A stretch of 64,000 bases of DNA from Tautonia rosea. Its GTDB lineage: Bacteria > Planctomycetota > Planctomycetia > Isosphaerales > Isosphaeraceae. Each line of letters starts with the position of its first letter. Positions within the stretch are counted from its first letter, which is position 1. A model generated the notes under the pieces. It searched no databases. It was not told the DNA's origin and saw only the letters and a program-made list of their open reading frames with translations. This document shows positions 26,692-35,565 of the stretch, piece by piece. The position numbers and the translations under genes are program-made. The stretch is from the NCBI RefSeq assembly GCF_012958305.1, contig NZ_JABBYO010000001.1, positions 124,001 through 188,000 on the forward strand, given 5' to 3'.

Positions 26692-26730
26692 AGGCCGATG
26701 TCCGGGGGAGGAACCCTCGGGCATCGGCCT
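26692..26730 (-). terminator. terminator of mqnE
   Basis: Stem AGGCCGATG / CATCGGCCT with further pairing of the inner CCGGGGG and CCCTCGG bases. Read on the minus strand it lies 30 bases after the mqnE stop and is followed by a T-rich TTCTTCATT tail. Confidence 0.65.
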
Positions 26731-26759
26731 GTTTAGGGGATCGAGGCGAGATCGGGGGA

Positions 26760-27911
26760 TCAGCGAACGACGCCGGCGAGGGCGGGGACGTCAATGTGCT
26801 CGCCGGGCCACCAGCGGGCGCCGTCGCGCTCGATGCGGTGGTAGAGGGTATCGCGTTCGATGGGGACGCGACCGGCCTCGACGATCAGGCGGCGGATCTC
26901 GTCGATGGTCATTTCTTCGGGAGTCTCGGCACCGGCTTCGTGGTAGATTTTTTCGTGCACGACGGTGCCGTCGAGGTCGTCGGCCCCGAAGGAGAGGGCG
27001 ACCTGGGCGGTCTTGATGCCGAGCATGATCCAGTAGGCCTTGATGTGCGGGAAGTTGTCGAGCATCAGGCGGCTGATGGCCATCGTCTTCAGGTCCATCA
27101 CGCCCGACGGCTTCGGGATGTCGTCCATCCGGGAGTTATCGGGATGGAAGGCGAGCGGGATGAAGGTCTGGAAGCCGCCGGTTTCGTCCTGAAGCTCGCG
27201 GAGGCGGATCATGTGGTCGATCCGGTGCTCGGGGCGTTCAATGTGCCCGTAGAGCATGGTGGCATTTGAGTGCAAGCCGAGCTCGTGGGCGGTGCGATGG
27301 ACGTCGAGCCAGGTTTCGGTCGAAGCCTTCGCGCCGCAAATCTGGTCGCGGACCTCGGGGTGGAAGATCTCAGCACCGCCGCCGGGAAGGCTGCCGAGTC
27401 CGGCGTCGAGCAAGCGCTGAAGGATGTCGCGGAGGTTCGAGCCGCGCTCGATCTTGCGGAACCACTCGTATTCGACGGCGGTGTACGCCTTGACATGAAT
27501 CTCGGGGGCGGCTTCCTTCACCCAGCGGACGACATCGACGTAATACTGGAAGGGGAGCTTGTGGTGCAGGCCGCCGACGATGTGCAGCTCGGTTGCGCCT
27601 CGGGCGTGGGCCTGTTCGGCCCGTTCCTTGATCTCGGATTCACCCATGGTGTAAGCGCGATCCTCGTTCAGGTCGGCGCGGAAGGCGCAGAAATCGCACT
27701 TGTAGACGCAGACGTTGGTCGGATTGATATGGGTGTTGACGTTGTAGTAGGCGAAGTTGCCGTTGTAACGCTCGCGGACGAGATTGGCCATTTCGCCGAG
27801 CGCGAACAGGTCGTTGGTGGCGTAGAGGGCCAGACCGTCGTCAAAGCTCAGACGCTGGCCAGCTTCCACCTTCTCGCGAATCTCCAGCAATCGAGGGTCG
27901 TCGGTCGCCAT
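26760..27911 (-). CDS. mqnE: aminofutalosine synthase MqnE
   Basis: 383 residues. Radical SAM enzyme: the iron-sulfur motif is Cys68-x3-Cys72-x2-Cys75 within NPTNVCVYKCDFCAF. Downstream HIVGGLHHKLPFQYYVDVVRW and VKAYTAVEYEWF, GLGSLPGGGAEIF and LHSNATMLYGHIE place it in MqnE rather than MqnC, whose cluster is preceded by a different N-terminus. It joins SAM to 3-[(1-carboxyvinyl)oxy]benzoate, forming aminofutalosine, in the alternative menaquinone route. Single gene with its own terminator. MqnA, MqnB, MqnC and MqnD are not in the window. Very secure. Confidence 0.93.
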   Translation of the reverse strand: MATDDPRLLEIREKVEAGQRLSFDDGLALYATNDLFALGEMANLVRERYNGNFAYYNVNTHINPTNVCVYKCDFCAFRADLNEDRAYTMGESEIKERAEQAHARGATELHIVGGLHHKLPFQYYVDVVRWVKEAAPEIHVKAYTAVEYEWFRKIERGSNLRDILQRLLDAGLGSLPGGGAEIFHPEVRDQICGAKASTETWLDVHRTAHELGLHSNATMLYGHIERPEHRIDHMIRLRELQDETGGFQTFIPLAFHPDNSRMDDIPKPSGVMDLKTMAISRLMLDNFPHIKAYWIMLGIKTAQVALSFGADDLDGTVVHEKIYHEAGAETPEEMTIDEIRRLIVEAGRVPIERDTLYHRIERDGARWWPGEHIDVPALAGVVR

Positions 27912-28030
27912 GCGTGGGGTCCAAGTTGGAGGAGGGTCGTCCCGGAAGACTCGGTTTCGTCTGTAAGTTTAGTCGGAATTGAACGGACCATCAAGGCACG
28001 GTTCGAGCGAGGGACGGGGAGGAGAATCGC

Positions 28031-28061
28031 GCGCAGAGACGCAAAAGACGCAGAGAGGAGA
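28031..28061. repeat. short low-complexity repeat (GCAGAGACGC type)
   Basis: GCAGAGACGCAAAAGACGCAGAGAGGAG-like sequence in the spacer between two minus-strand genes. Stretches of 'CGCAGAGACGC' are recurrent intergenic oligonucleotide repeats in related genomes. No coding sign. Confidence 0.35.
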
Positions 28062-28116
28062 GGACGGGAGAGGAGGCGGACCAAGGACGAAGATCGGGGG
28101 AGTGCGAGGCCCCATC

Positions 28117-28461
28117 CTACGGGGAGAGGACGGCGGAGGCCTGGATTTCGCGATCGGTCCGCTCGAGGAGGCCGCAGGAGACGAGGGCGCGAATATGCTT
28201 GCAGCCGGCAGGGTCGAGACCGTCGCGTCGATAGATGAAGTCGGGACAGTCGCAGACCAGGCCGTCTCGGGTTTGAGAAACGCTGTAGGACGCCCCGTCG
28301 GGCTTGGTCAACTGGAAGGCCCGGCGAGCGAGGATCGGGTCGGTCACGATCGGCCGAACGTGGTAGGGGAAGCGGTCGATTGTGAGGTAGAGCTGAAACG
28401 TCCGTCCCTTCGGAGCAACGGGGGTGGGGGAAACCCGCGACGCGGTCATCGCTTGCGACAT
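28117..28461 (-). CDS. small SWIM-type zinc-finger protein
   Basis: 114 residues from the ATG at 28461 (GGAG about 7 bases upstream). The C-terminal half carries the SWIM signature CxCx(n)CxH: CDCPDF, then CKHIRAL, 14 to 16 residues apart. The N-terminal half is predicted beta (GRTFQLYLTIDRFPYHVRPI). SWIM modules chelate zinc and bind nucleic acid or protein; they usually form part of SNF2 helicases or transposases. Here it is a stand-alone protein, with no helicase nearby. Family motif clear; role unknown. Confidence 0.72.
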   Translation of the reverse strand: MSQAMTASRVSPTPVAPKGRTFQLYLTIDRFPYHVRPIVTDPILARRAFQLTKPDGASYSVSQTRDGLVCDCPDFIYRRDGLDPAGCKHIRALVSCGLLERTDREIQASAVLSP

Positions 28462-28735
28462 CACGTTCTCCTCGATCGTCTCGCGTCAGGCCCAAGGTTG
28501 CGCAGGATGTACACCTGTATTGTATGCGAGCCAAATGGGGTTGCAAGTTCGTTGTGGCCCGGAAATTCGATTGAATTGACAGGGGAAGCCGGACCGCTAG
28601 AATCGTCTCCGAACTGACGGTTTGGAATGTGACGCCGCGGGCCGAGCATGCCCGAGCGTTCCAGGAGGGGAATGGGCCGGGTCGAGCGTGGGAAGCGATC
28701 GGCTCTTTGCGACCGTGTGGCCAGGAGGATGCCCG

Positions 28736-29665
28736 ATGGGCCGAGTCCGAGTGGGTGTCCCGGGTCTTCGGCTCGTGGTGCGGATGGCAGCGTTGATGGG
28801 TGTGATCGTGACGATCGCCTCTGCGGCGCAGGAGCAAATCGAGCCGGTCGATCCGAGCGATCCCGTGGCCGAGGTGGTGGTGGACCGCCTGACCGAGCCA
28901 CCGATCGGGGCCGATACGGAGCAAGCGGACGCGGCCGAGCCGCAGACCGCCCCGGTGGGGACATCGAGCGTGCTGGCGTTGCTTCGCACCGTCAACCCGA
29001 TGCTCATTCCGCTGGTGCTGTGCTCGATCGCCACCCTGGGCTACACCCTGGAACGGGTGGTGGCCTTGCGGCGGGCTCGGGTGATTCCAAAGGATTTTGT
29101 CGAGCGTTTTCTAGATCGGCTCTCCTCAGGGAAGCTCGACCGTGACCGTGCCGCCGAGTTGTGCCGGGCGCACGAGAGCCCGGTGGCCCGGATCTTTGGT
29201 CATGCGATTCGCTACTGGGGGCAGCCGGCCACGGCGATCCGCCAGGCGGTGGAGGCGGATGCGGCGTCGGAGATCGCCGACATGAAGCGCAACGTGCGGG
29301 TCCTCAACGGTACGGCGACGCTGGCCCCGCTGCTCGGGTTGCTGGGCACGGTGGTCGGCCTGATCGAGGCGTTCGATGCGCTGGGAGGCCCGGCGGTTCA
29401 GGATGCCTCGCGCGGCCAGGCGCTGGCGAACGGGATTAGCCTGGCCCTGGTGGCGACGGCGTTTGGACTGGCCATCGCGATCGTTTCGGTGATTGCGTAT
29501 TACGCCCTCTTGAATCGGATTGATCGGCTGGTACGGGAGCTAGACGAGCAGGTTCGGCGGGTGATTGAACTGGTGTCTGCCGAGACGTGGGTCGGGACCG
29601 ATCGTCGGAGCATGCCCGGGATGACCGCCGCCGAGCGGGGTCGGCCGGAATCGCGTCTCTCGTGA
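28736..29665 (+). CDS. MotA/TolQ/ExbB-type proton channel protein
   Basis: 309 residues from the ATG at 28736 with GGAGG 7 bases upstream; the longer frame from 28622 is unsupported. An N-terminal hydrophobic segment (about 12-32) behaves as a signal or extra helix and leads into an acidic periplasmic linker. The ExbB core follows: NPMLIPLVLCSIATLGYTLERV, a cytoplasmic helical loop, and the hallmark LAPLLGLLGTVVGLIEAF helix with a final ISLALVATAFGLAIAIVSVIAYY helix. With the ExbD-like gene downstream it should form an inner-membrane proton-driven motor. No TonB or TolA partner is in the window. Confidence 0.87.
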   Translation: MGRVRVGVPGLRLVVRMAALMGVIVTIASAAQEQIEPVDPSDPVAEVVVDRLTEPPIGADTEQADAAEPQTAPVGTSSVLALLRTVNPMLIPLVLCSIATLGYTLERVVALRRARVIPKDFVERFLDRLSSGKLDRDRAAELCRAHESPVARIFGHAIRYWGQPATAIRQAVEADAASEIADMKRNVRVLNGTATLAPLLGLLGTVVGLIEAFDALGGPAVQDASRGQALANGISLALVATAFGLAIAIVSVIAYYALLNRIDRLVRELDEQVRRVIELVSAETWVGTDRRSMPGMTAAERGRPESRLS

Positions 29666-29882
29666 CCGGATCGCCACCGTCGGGAGGGCGAACAGGAACC
29701 TCAGAGGCACGTTCCGCTCTCAATCACTCTGCCGGAAATGGAGGACAGGCACCTCGAAGTCTCGGAGCCAGCCCCCATTTCCTGACTCGCCGCCCGCAAA
29801 CGAGAAGCACTCGAGCCGACCTGTCGCGAGATTCGTTCCAACCTTACGATGATCCGAGGCTGAGACGGAGCCGAGGCCCCTC

Positions 29883-30326
29883 ATGCTGGGTGATGGACAG
29901 AACACAGAGGAGATGCCGTTTATCAACATGACGCCCATGGTCGACGTCATCCTCTGTCTCTTGATCTTCTTCATGGTCGCCTCGCGGCTGTACGATTGGG
30001 ACGACCTGCAATTCAAGGTGAAGGTGCCGGAGGTCGGCAACGCCTCTCCCCTGACCGCGGCGCCGGAGGATCTGAGGCTAACGGTGATTGAGCCGGGCCG
30101 GGTAGCCGTGGGGGCCGAGGAATACGACCTGGAGGCGCTCCGGGAGTTGCTCGAAGCGGCTCGGGAGAACTACGAGGAGCAAGGGGTGCAGATCCGAGGG
30201 GACGCGACCCTGAGCTTTCAGGACCTGGCGGATGTGCTGTCGGCGTGCGACGCGGCGGGGATTGGGAACGTCTCGCTGCTGGTTCGTCCGAGGCCGCAAT
30301 CGCCTTCCTCGGACGCGGTGAACTGA
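29883..30326 (+). CDS. ExbD/TolR-type biopolymer transport protein
   Basis: 147 residues; ATG at 29883 follows a purine-rich AGACGGAGCCGAGG. Single N-terminal helix with the invariant Asp21 of the family (INMTPMVDVILCLLIFFMV), then a periplasmic domain ending GVQIRGDATLSFQDLADVLSAC, the usual ExbD layout. It partners the ExbB-like protein encoded 217 bases upstream. A DedA-family gene lies 124 bases downstream on the same strand. Confidence 0.88.
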   Translation: MLGDGQNTEEMPFINMTPMVDVILCLLIFFMVASRLYDWDDLQFKVKVPEVGNASPLTAAPEDLRLTVIEPGRVAVGAEEYDLEALRELLEAARENYEEQGVQIRGDATLSFQDLADVLSACDAAGIGNVSLLVRPRPQSPSSDAVN

Positions 30327-30450
30327 GTGGAATCGGAAAGGTCCCGGGATTGAGGGGACTTGATCTGATGGCGAGCGATGCCGGGGGGGAACGTTCTGCT
30401 CCTGGATCGGCCGAACGATTTCAAAGGTCTTCGAGGAGTCTTGCCCGCAC

Positions 30451-31173
30451 ATGGCATCGCACGACGTCTCTGCCCCCATGGCCGCGGAAGCCGCGCAACC
30501 GGTTTCCAAGTGGGCCTTGCATCGACGGTTGTACAACTGGGTTCTGAGCTGGGCGGAAACCCGCTACGGGTTGCCGGTCTTGATGGCGATCTCGTTCATT
30601 GAGAGCAGTGTGTTCCCGATTCCGCCGGATGTCTTGCTCATCCCGTTGGTGCTTGCCGCCACCACGCGATGGGTGCGGCTGGCGTTCTGGTGCACGGTCG
30701 CCTCGGTGCTCGGCGGGATGTTCGGGTACGCCATCGGCTATGCGGCCTGGGAGACGGTCGGGACCTGGATTGTCGAGAACCTGGCGCATGTGGAGCTGAC
30801 GACGGTCGACGGGCGCGATGATATTGCGATGCCGGGTTATCTGATCAAGTCGATCGGGGCCGAGCGGCTGGGCGGGGAGTACCTGTTCCAGGTGTACGAC
30901 CACTGGAACGCCTGGATCGTGTTCATCTTCGGGCTGACCCCCCTGCCCTACAAGCTGGTGACCGTGACGGCCGGGGTGGCGCAGGTGAACCTGATCGTCT
31001 TCACGATTGCCTCGATCGCCTCGCGAGGCTTGCGGTTCTTCGTGGTCGCCTGGATCATCAAGACGTGGGGCCCTCCGGCCCGCGTGTTCGTGGAGAAGTA
31101 CTTCAACCTGCTGGCGGTGCTGTTCACGTTGCTGCTGGTTGGCGGCTTCGCGGTGTTGAAGTTCGTCCTTTGA
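30451..31173 (+). CDS. DedA/YqaA-family membrane protein (VTT domain)
   Basis: 240 residues, about five membrane helices. The VTT/DedA signatures are visible: ETRYGLPVLMAISFIESSVFPIPPDVLLIPL (near 32-62), then FIFGLTPLPYKLVTVTAGVAQVNL and IASIASRGLRFF. The TPxPYK and GVA blocks fit the YqaA subgroup. DedA-family members are undecaprenyl-phosphate or phospholipid translocases. Located after ExbB/ExbD; functional link not shown. A 40-residue loop between the second and third helices (HVELTTVDGRDDIAMPGYLIK) is longer than usual. Confidence 0.85.
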   Translation: MASHDVSAPMAAEAAQPVSKWALHRRLYNWVLSWAETRYGLPVLMAISFIESSVFPIPPDVLLIPLVLAATTRWVRLAFWCTVASVLGGMFGYAIGYAAWETVGTWIVENLAHVELTTVDGRDDIAMPGYLIKSIGAERLGGEYLFQVYDHWNAWIVFIFGLTPLPYKLVTVTAGVAQVNLIVFTIASIASRGLRFFVVAWIIKTWGPPARVFVEKYFNLLAVLFTLLLVGGFAVLKFVL

Positions 31174-31272
31174 TCAGATGAGCGGACGGTCGAGGGTGCG
31201 GTGGTTGGCCCGTCACGTAGACGGGCCGGGGCCGCGCCCGGCCAGCCGAGCGAGGCGTTCCACCCGAATCTA

Positions 31273-31527
31273 TCATCGGCGTGAGGTTTTTTTCTGAGCC
31301 TTCCGGCGTTCCTTGCCGAACTTTGCGGCGGAGACGAACCAGAAGGGGGCGATCACCACGCAGACGATCATGGCGGTGGCCGACCCGAGCTGCTGGGCAC
31401 GCTGTTCCTTTTGACGGTTCGAGAGCGAGGCGCCGTCAAGCCAGGTAACGGCCGCCAGACCGACGATGACCGCGAGGACCAGGGCGGCTCCCGTGACGAT
31501 GAGCGGGAGTTTGAAGTGACGCATCAT
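31273..31527 (-). CDS. small two-helix membrane protein
   Basis: 84 residues from ATG 31527 (next codon is also ATG). Two hydrophobic helices, LPLIVTGAALVLAVIVGLAAVTW and TAMIVCVVIAPFWFVSAA, connected by a charged loop (NRQKEQRAQQ), and a strongly basic tail (KERRKAQKKTSRR). No family recognised. Sits just after the Nramp-like gene on the same strand, so it could be in that transcript. The reading frame is short but its organisation looks genuine. Confidence 0.5.
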   Translation of the reverse strand: MMRHFKLPLIVTGAALVLAVIVGLAAVTWLDGASLSNRQKEQRAQQLGSATAMIVCVVIAPFWFVSAAKFGKERRKAQKKTSRR

Positions 31528-31639
31528 CAGCACCGTTCCCGAGGGGAGGTGAATCGGGACCAACACGGAGACGAGGACAGTACTCTCGCACGAGTGTGGT
31601 CATGCATCAAGAGGAATCAAGCACGGGCAACGATGCCGA

Positions 31640-33130
31640 TCAGAGCAGGCCCAGTTGTGAGGCCCCGAGGTATCCGCCGGCGAAGATGAGGCCGAGCATC
31701 GAGATCCAGAGCAGGATGTCCCAGAGTTTCCCGGCGGTCACGCGGGGGTCGGTTCTCCGGTAGCGGAGGAAGACGGCGGCGGCGGCGATCAGGGGTAAGG
31801 TGATCGCCTGCATCAAGCCGCCGAGGGTGACCATGCGCACCGGACTGCCGAGGCCCATGTAGAGCAAGAGGCCGAAGATCGGCAGGGCCACGCAGAAGAA
31901 TCGGACCCACTTGCGGCGATATTCGTCCGAGTCCTTCGGATAGTAGCCGCAGACGCGGAGGAAGTCGGCCAGCAGGCGGCCGGTTCCTGCTGTAGCGGCA
32001 AAGAGGGTCGAATACAGGACGGCGATCGCTCCCAGGACGAGGAACCACTTGGCTGCGGTCGGGCCGAGGGCCGGCTCGTACATTTGCACGAGGGTGAGGA
32101 TCATCTCATCGACGCGGTCGGGCAGGCCGTCGGCCTCGGTCTGGTCGTGCAGGACGGCCGCGCCGAGCAGGAAAAAGGCGACGGTGGCGACGGTGTAGAC
32201 GACCATGCTGATCCAGGCGTCGAGCTGCAGGACACGCATCCAGCCTCGGGCGCGGTGGAGCCAGGCAGCCGAATCTTCGCGGGGACCGGTCGATCGGGCG
32301 TAGCCCTTCTCCATGCACCAGTAGGGGTAGCTGAGCAGTTCGGTGGCGCCGACCCCGGTGATGCCGAACATGGCCAGTGCGGCCATGATGATGGTCCTAT
32401 CGGTCGGGAGGCGGAACGAGAGCCCCTCGGCAAGCTGTTCCCAGCGGATCGCCACGTCGGAGGGCAAGAGGATGACACAAAGCACGGTCATGAGGGTGAA
32501 GACGGCGACGAAGGCGGTCATCGTCCGCTCGACCAGGCGGTAGCTACCGGTCCAGAGCATGGCGGCGGTCAGGGCGGTGACGAGGACCCCCCAGAACAGC
32601 TCGGGACGCTCGTTCATGCCGAGCGCCCCGCCGAGCAGGAGCGTGACGCGCGGCAGGATCATCGAGGCGGCCTGGCCGATCCCGGCGATCATCGCGCCGA
32701 TCTGCAACTGCGTGACCAGCAACATCACCGCGCACCACCAGACAAGCAAGGCTCCCGGCCCCGGCAAGGACCGGAAGCCGGAGAAGGTCGTCTGGCCGCT
32801 GGAGACGGCGTAGCGTCCCAGCTCAACCTGAACGAAGACCTTGATAAAGCAACTGATGATGACCAGCCAGAGGAGAACGAACCCGGCCTTTGCTCCGGCG
32901 TGGGTGGTGGCGATCAGCTCGCCGGTGCCGACGATTGCTGCGGCGAGGATCAGGCCGGGGCCGATCTGCCGGAAGGCCTTCGCGAGGGTCTCGGGTGGTT
33001 CCTGGATCTGGTCGACCTGACCGAGACGAGGGTCTTCGGCTCCTGAGGCCGTGGGGGTCGTGCGGCTCATGGGCTCGGCCAGTCGGGGGAGAGCGGATCG
33101 GGGAGAGGAGGGTTCCGTCGCGAGGGTCAT
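31640..33130 (-). CDS. divergent Nramp-family transporter
   Basis: 496 residues from the ATG at 33130 (GAGG upstream); the frame to 33241 overlaps the neighbouring gene. Eleven or so helices. Helix 1 reads GPGLILAAAIVGTGELIATT, with GTGE at the place of DPGN, and helix 6 reads MAALAMFGITGVGATELLSY, with no MPH. Such changes are known in Nramp-related proteins that do not carry manganese. N-terminal 55 residues are soluble and Ser/Pro-rich. The gene lies 46 bases downstream of a glycosyltransferase. Homologue of 11010-12275 but not a recent copy. Confidence 0.82.
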   Translation of the reverse strand: MTLATEPSSPRSALPRLAEPMSRTTPTASGAEDPRLGQVDQIQEPPETLAKAFRQIGPGLILAAAIVGTGELIATTHAGAKAGFVLLWLVIISCFIKVFVQVELGRYAVSSGQTTFSGFRSLPGPGALLVWWCAVMLLVTQLQIGAMIAGIGQAASMILPRVTLLLGGALGMNERPELFWGVLVTALTAAMLWTGSYRLVERTMTAFVAVFTLMTVLCVILLPSDVAIRWEQLAEGLSFRLPTDRTIIMAALAMFGITGVGATELLSYPYWCMEKGYARSTGPREDSAAWLHRARGWMRVLQLDAWISMVVYTVATVAFFLLGAAVLHDQTEADGLPDRVDEMILTLVQMYEPALGPTAAKWFLVLGAIAVLYSTLFAATAGTGRLLADFLRVCGYYPKDSDEYRRKWVRFFCVALPIFGLLLYMGLGSPVRMVTLGGLMQAITLPLIAAAAVFLRYRRTDPRVTAGKLWDILLWISMLGLIFAGGYLGASQLGLL

Positions 33131-33176
33131 CGTAAGGGCCTCGCGACGCCCTCGCAACCGCCCAGCCCGGTCGAGC

Positions 33177-34418
33177 TCATCCGGCGATCGGATCGGACTG
33201 CCGCTGGCGATCGCGTCGTGATCGGGGACGGATCGACACATGAGGAACGGGGATCGTTGACGGAGTGGCGAGGATCTCGTCGATCAGGGTCATGATCCGA
33301 TCGCGGAAGACGTCGGGTGCGAGGGCCTCGGCCTTGCGGCGGGCAAGGAGGGAGTCGTGCGGTCGTCCGGCGGTCTCGAAGGCCTCAATGGCTTGTGAAA
33401 GCGGTCTGGTGCCCGGCTCGTCGTAAAGCCAGCCGACGCGGTGATCGACCGTTTCGGCCACGCCGCCGCGATTCAGGGCGATGACCGGGGCACCACAGGC
33501 GAGGGCCTCGGCCGGGACGATGCCGAAGTCTTCCTCGCCGGGAAAGAGCAAGGCGCGGCAGCGTTGGTAGTGGTCTCGGATGACCTCATCGGATTGCCAG
33601 CCGAGGAACCGGACCGAAGGCCCGGCCAGTGATTCCAGGCGAGCGCGTTCGGGGCCGGAGCCGATCACGACCAGCGGCCGACCCGTCGCCGAGCAAGCGG
33701 CCACGGCGTGATCGAGCTTCTTGTACGGCACCAGGGCTGAGACGCAGAGATACGGGCCGTCGCGCGGGGTGGTTGGGTCGGGGGTGTAGAAGTTGGTATC
33801 GACGGGAGGGGGGATCACCCGGCTGTCTCGTCCGTAGCAGCGGGCGATTCGTTGGCGAACGGTTTCGGAGATGGCGACAAACTGGGTGACACCGCGGGCG
33901 GTGGCCCGGTCCCAGGCACGAAGGCGGTCGAGGGCCGCCCCGGCGAGCGCCTTGCGGACCGGCTTGCCGGTCCAGCCGTCAAGGTAGGCCGCTCGGCCGT
34001 CCCAGGCGTAGCGCATGGGGGTGAAGCAGTAGCAGAGGTGCGGCACTCCGGGAGGGACCCGAACCGACTTCGCCACGCAATGGCTGAGGCTGATGACCAC
34101 GTCCACCCCCTCGGGCTGCCACGATCGCGCAGCCATCGGCATCACGGGGAGGAGATGGCGATAATGCCGCAACACCCCCGGGATTCGCTGCAAGGGAGAC
34201 GTGCGGATGGTCATGGCCTCGATCGCCGGGCTCATCTGGCCGCGATCGTGGATGAGGGTGAACAGCGGGGCGTCAGGGAAAGCCCGGCAAAGGATCTCCA
34301 GACACTTCTCACCGCCCCTCATGCCGGTCAGCCAGTCGTGGACGAGGGCCGCGCGGACCTTCCGCGATGGTTGCCCGAGCCGTGAGGCTATCGTTGGAAT
34401 GTGCGGGCCCGCCTCCAT
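33177..34418 (-). CDS. GT4-family glycosyltransferase
   Basis: 413 residues. GT-B fold: N-terminal VRAALVHDWLTGMRGGEKCLE (about 21-41) is the acceptor-side lead of a GT4 subgroup found in exopolysaccharide clusters. The C-terminal nucleotide-sugar half has YLCVSALVPYKKLDHAVAA, VVIGSGPER, VRFLGWQSDEVIRDHYQ and the EDFGIVPAEALACGAPVIAL block, in which the E-x7-E pattern is seen. It transfers a sugar from an NDP-sugar donor, probably to a lipid-linked or capsular glycan. Acceptor not predictable. Neighbours give no cluster context. Confidence 0.85.
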   Translation of the reverse strand: MEAGPHIPTIASRLGQPSRKVRAALVHDWLTGMRGGEKCLEILCRAFPDAPLFTLIHDRGQMSPAIEAMTIRTSPLQRIPGVLRHYRHLLPVMPMAARSWQPEGVDVVISLSHCVAKSVRVPPGVPHLCYCFTPMRYAWDGRAAYLDGWTGKPVRKALAGAALDRLRAWDRATARGVTQFVAISETVRQRIARCYGRDSRVIPPPVDTNFYTPDPTTPRDGPYLCVSALVPYKKLDHAVAACSATGRPLVVIGSGPERARLESLAGPSVRFLGWQSDEVIRDHYQRCRALLFPGEEDFGIVPAEALACGAPVIALNRGGVAETVDHRVGWLYDEPGTRPLSQAIEAFETAGRPHDSLLARRKAEALAPDVFRDRIMTLIDEILATPSTIPVPHVSIRPRSRRDRQRQSDPIAG

Positions 34419-34864
34419 GCCGGCCTCCCCTCGACGGTCATCCCTGGACGTCTCGCGGATCCCTCCGCGGTTCCGGAACTCCCTGGTGCTCGCGTCTCAG
34501 GTCGGAAACCTAACCGAGGCGACCTGATCAAGCAAGGCAGACCGCAGGTGATCGGTTCGTATGCCACTCGATCGTCGAGCCGAGCGCGAGCCTAAGGGAG
34601 CGGTCTGGAATTGGATCGCAAGGCTCGGCGTTCTGGCAAGACGCCCCCTCACCCGGCCTGGCGGCCATTCTCTCCCCCGCGAGCGGGGGAGAGGGTTGAG
34701 AGAACTTGGGCATTCTCTTCCGGTGAGCGGGGAGAGAAGCCAGGGTTCAAAACCCTGAGCCGTACTTGAACTCCGCCAGCAATCGCTGGTTTCCTGCTCC
34801 CCCAGGAGCATCGGGGGAGCGGGAGGAACCGTTCGCATGTCAGCGGAAGTGCCAGAGGAGCCAA
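34419..34864. other. intergenic region with dispersed repeat
   Basis: 446 bases between minus-strand genes. The GC-rich part holds the palindromic repeat annotated separately; the rest has no convincing gene or terminator, though it must include the promoter of the glycosyltransferase gene. Confidence 0.4.
34641..34760. repeat. palindromic dispersed intergenic repeat
   Basis: Core is a perfect 11-bp inverted repeat CTCTCCCCCGC-GA-GCGGGGGAGAG (34670-34693), flanked by CCCCCTCACCCGGCCTGGCGG and GGGTTGAGAGAACTTGG; a second weaker hairpin follows (TCTCTTCCGGTGAGCGGGGAGAGA core). The sequence type GGGGGAGAGGGTTGA recurs at about 26530-26590 and is a familiar REP-like unit of large GC-rich genomes. 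Confidence 0.65.
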
Positions 34865-35473
34865 TCAGCGAACTCCGACCAGTTCGACCTCGAAGGTCAG
34901 TTCGGCACCGGGGGGGATCTTGGGAGGGGAGCCGCGATCGCCGTAACCGAGTTTTGCAGGGATGACCAGGCGACGGCGTTCACCGACCCTCATGCCGGGG
35001 ATGCCATCGATCCAGCCCTGAATCAGGCTTCCCGGATTGAGCGGGAAGTCGACGGGCTGCCGGCCCATGTTCGAGTCGAACTCGGTGCCGTCGGCCAGCG
35101 TACCCCGGTAGAAGACGGAGACCGAGCGACCCAGCTCGGCCATCGGGCCTTCGGGGTCACCGGCCTTGAGCGTGGTGTATCGCAGGCCGTTTTCGAGTTC
35201 GACTTCCTCGCCGGGCTCGGTCGGCTCGCGGACGATCCGGGGCATGTCGTCAGGCTCGGGAATCGAGGTGGCGACCGTGCTTTCCCGAGACGCCGGAGTT
35301 TCACCGAGGGCCTTGGCCTTGTACTGATCGTCTTCGAAGTTGACCGCCAGCGGATCGCCTCCAACTCCTGCAGGAGTCATCGGGACCATCGGGGGCGGCT
35401 GGCCACAACCGGCCGGGGCGACCATCGCCGCGGCGATGGCCCACAGCGACCATCGTCGAAGGGGTGTCGTCAT
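34865..35473 (-). CDS. FKBP-type peptidyl-prolyl isomerase lipoprotein
   Basis: 202 residues from the ATG at 35473; a TTG at 35515 would add 14. Signal peptide with lipobox ending in Ala-Gly-Cys (about residue 22), so a lipoprotein of the periplasm. A linker (about 25-95) precedes the FKBP domain: VSVFYRGTLADGTEFDS, FPLNPGSLIQGWIDGIPGM and RRLVIPAKLGYGDRG, including the conserved Tyr, Phe-Asp and Trp residues of the active pocket. Catalyses proline isomerisation in exported proteins. Domain call very secure. Confidence 0.92.
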   Translation of the reverse strand: MTTPLRRWSLWAIAAAMVAPAGCGQPPPMVPMTPAGVGGDPLAVNFEDDQYKAKALGETPASRESTVATSIPEPDDMPRIVREPTEPGEEVELENGLRYTTLKAGDPEGPMAELGRSVSVFYRGTLADGTEFDSNMGRQPVDFPLNPGSLIQGWIDGIPGMRVGERRRLVIPAKLGYGDRGSPPKIPPGAELTFEVELVGVR

Positions 35474-35565
35474 AATTGTCCGTTGCTCCCGTCTCGCCGT
35501 TGGGGGAATTCTCAACGAGGATGATCCCCGATTCTTGTAAACCTCGGGTCAAAAGTATTCTACCG

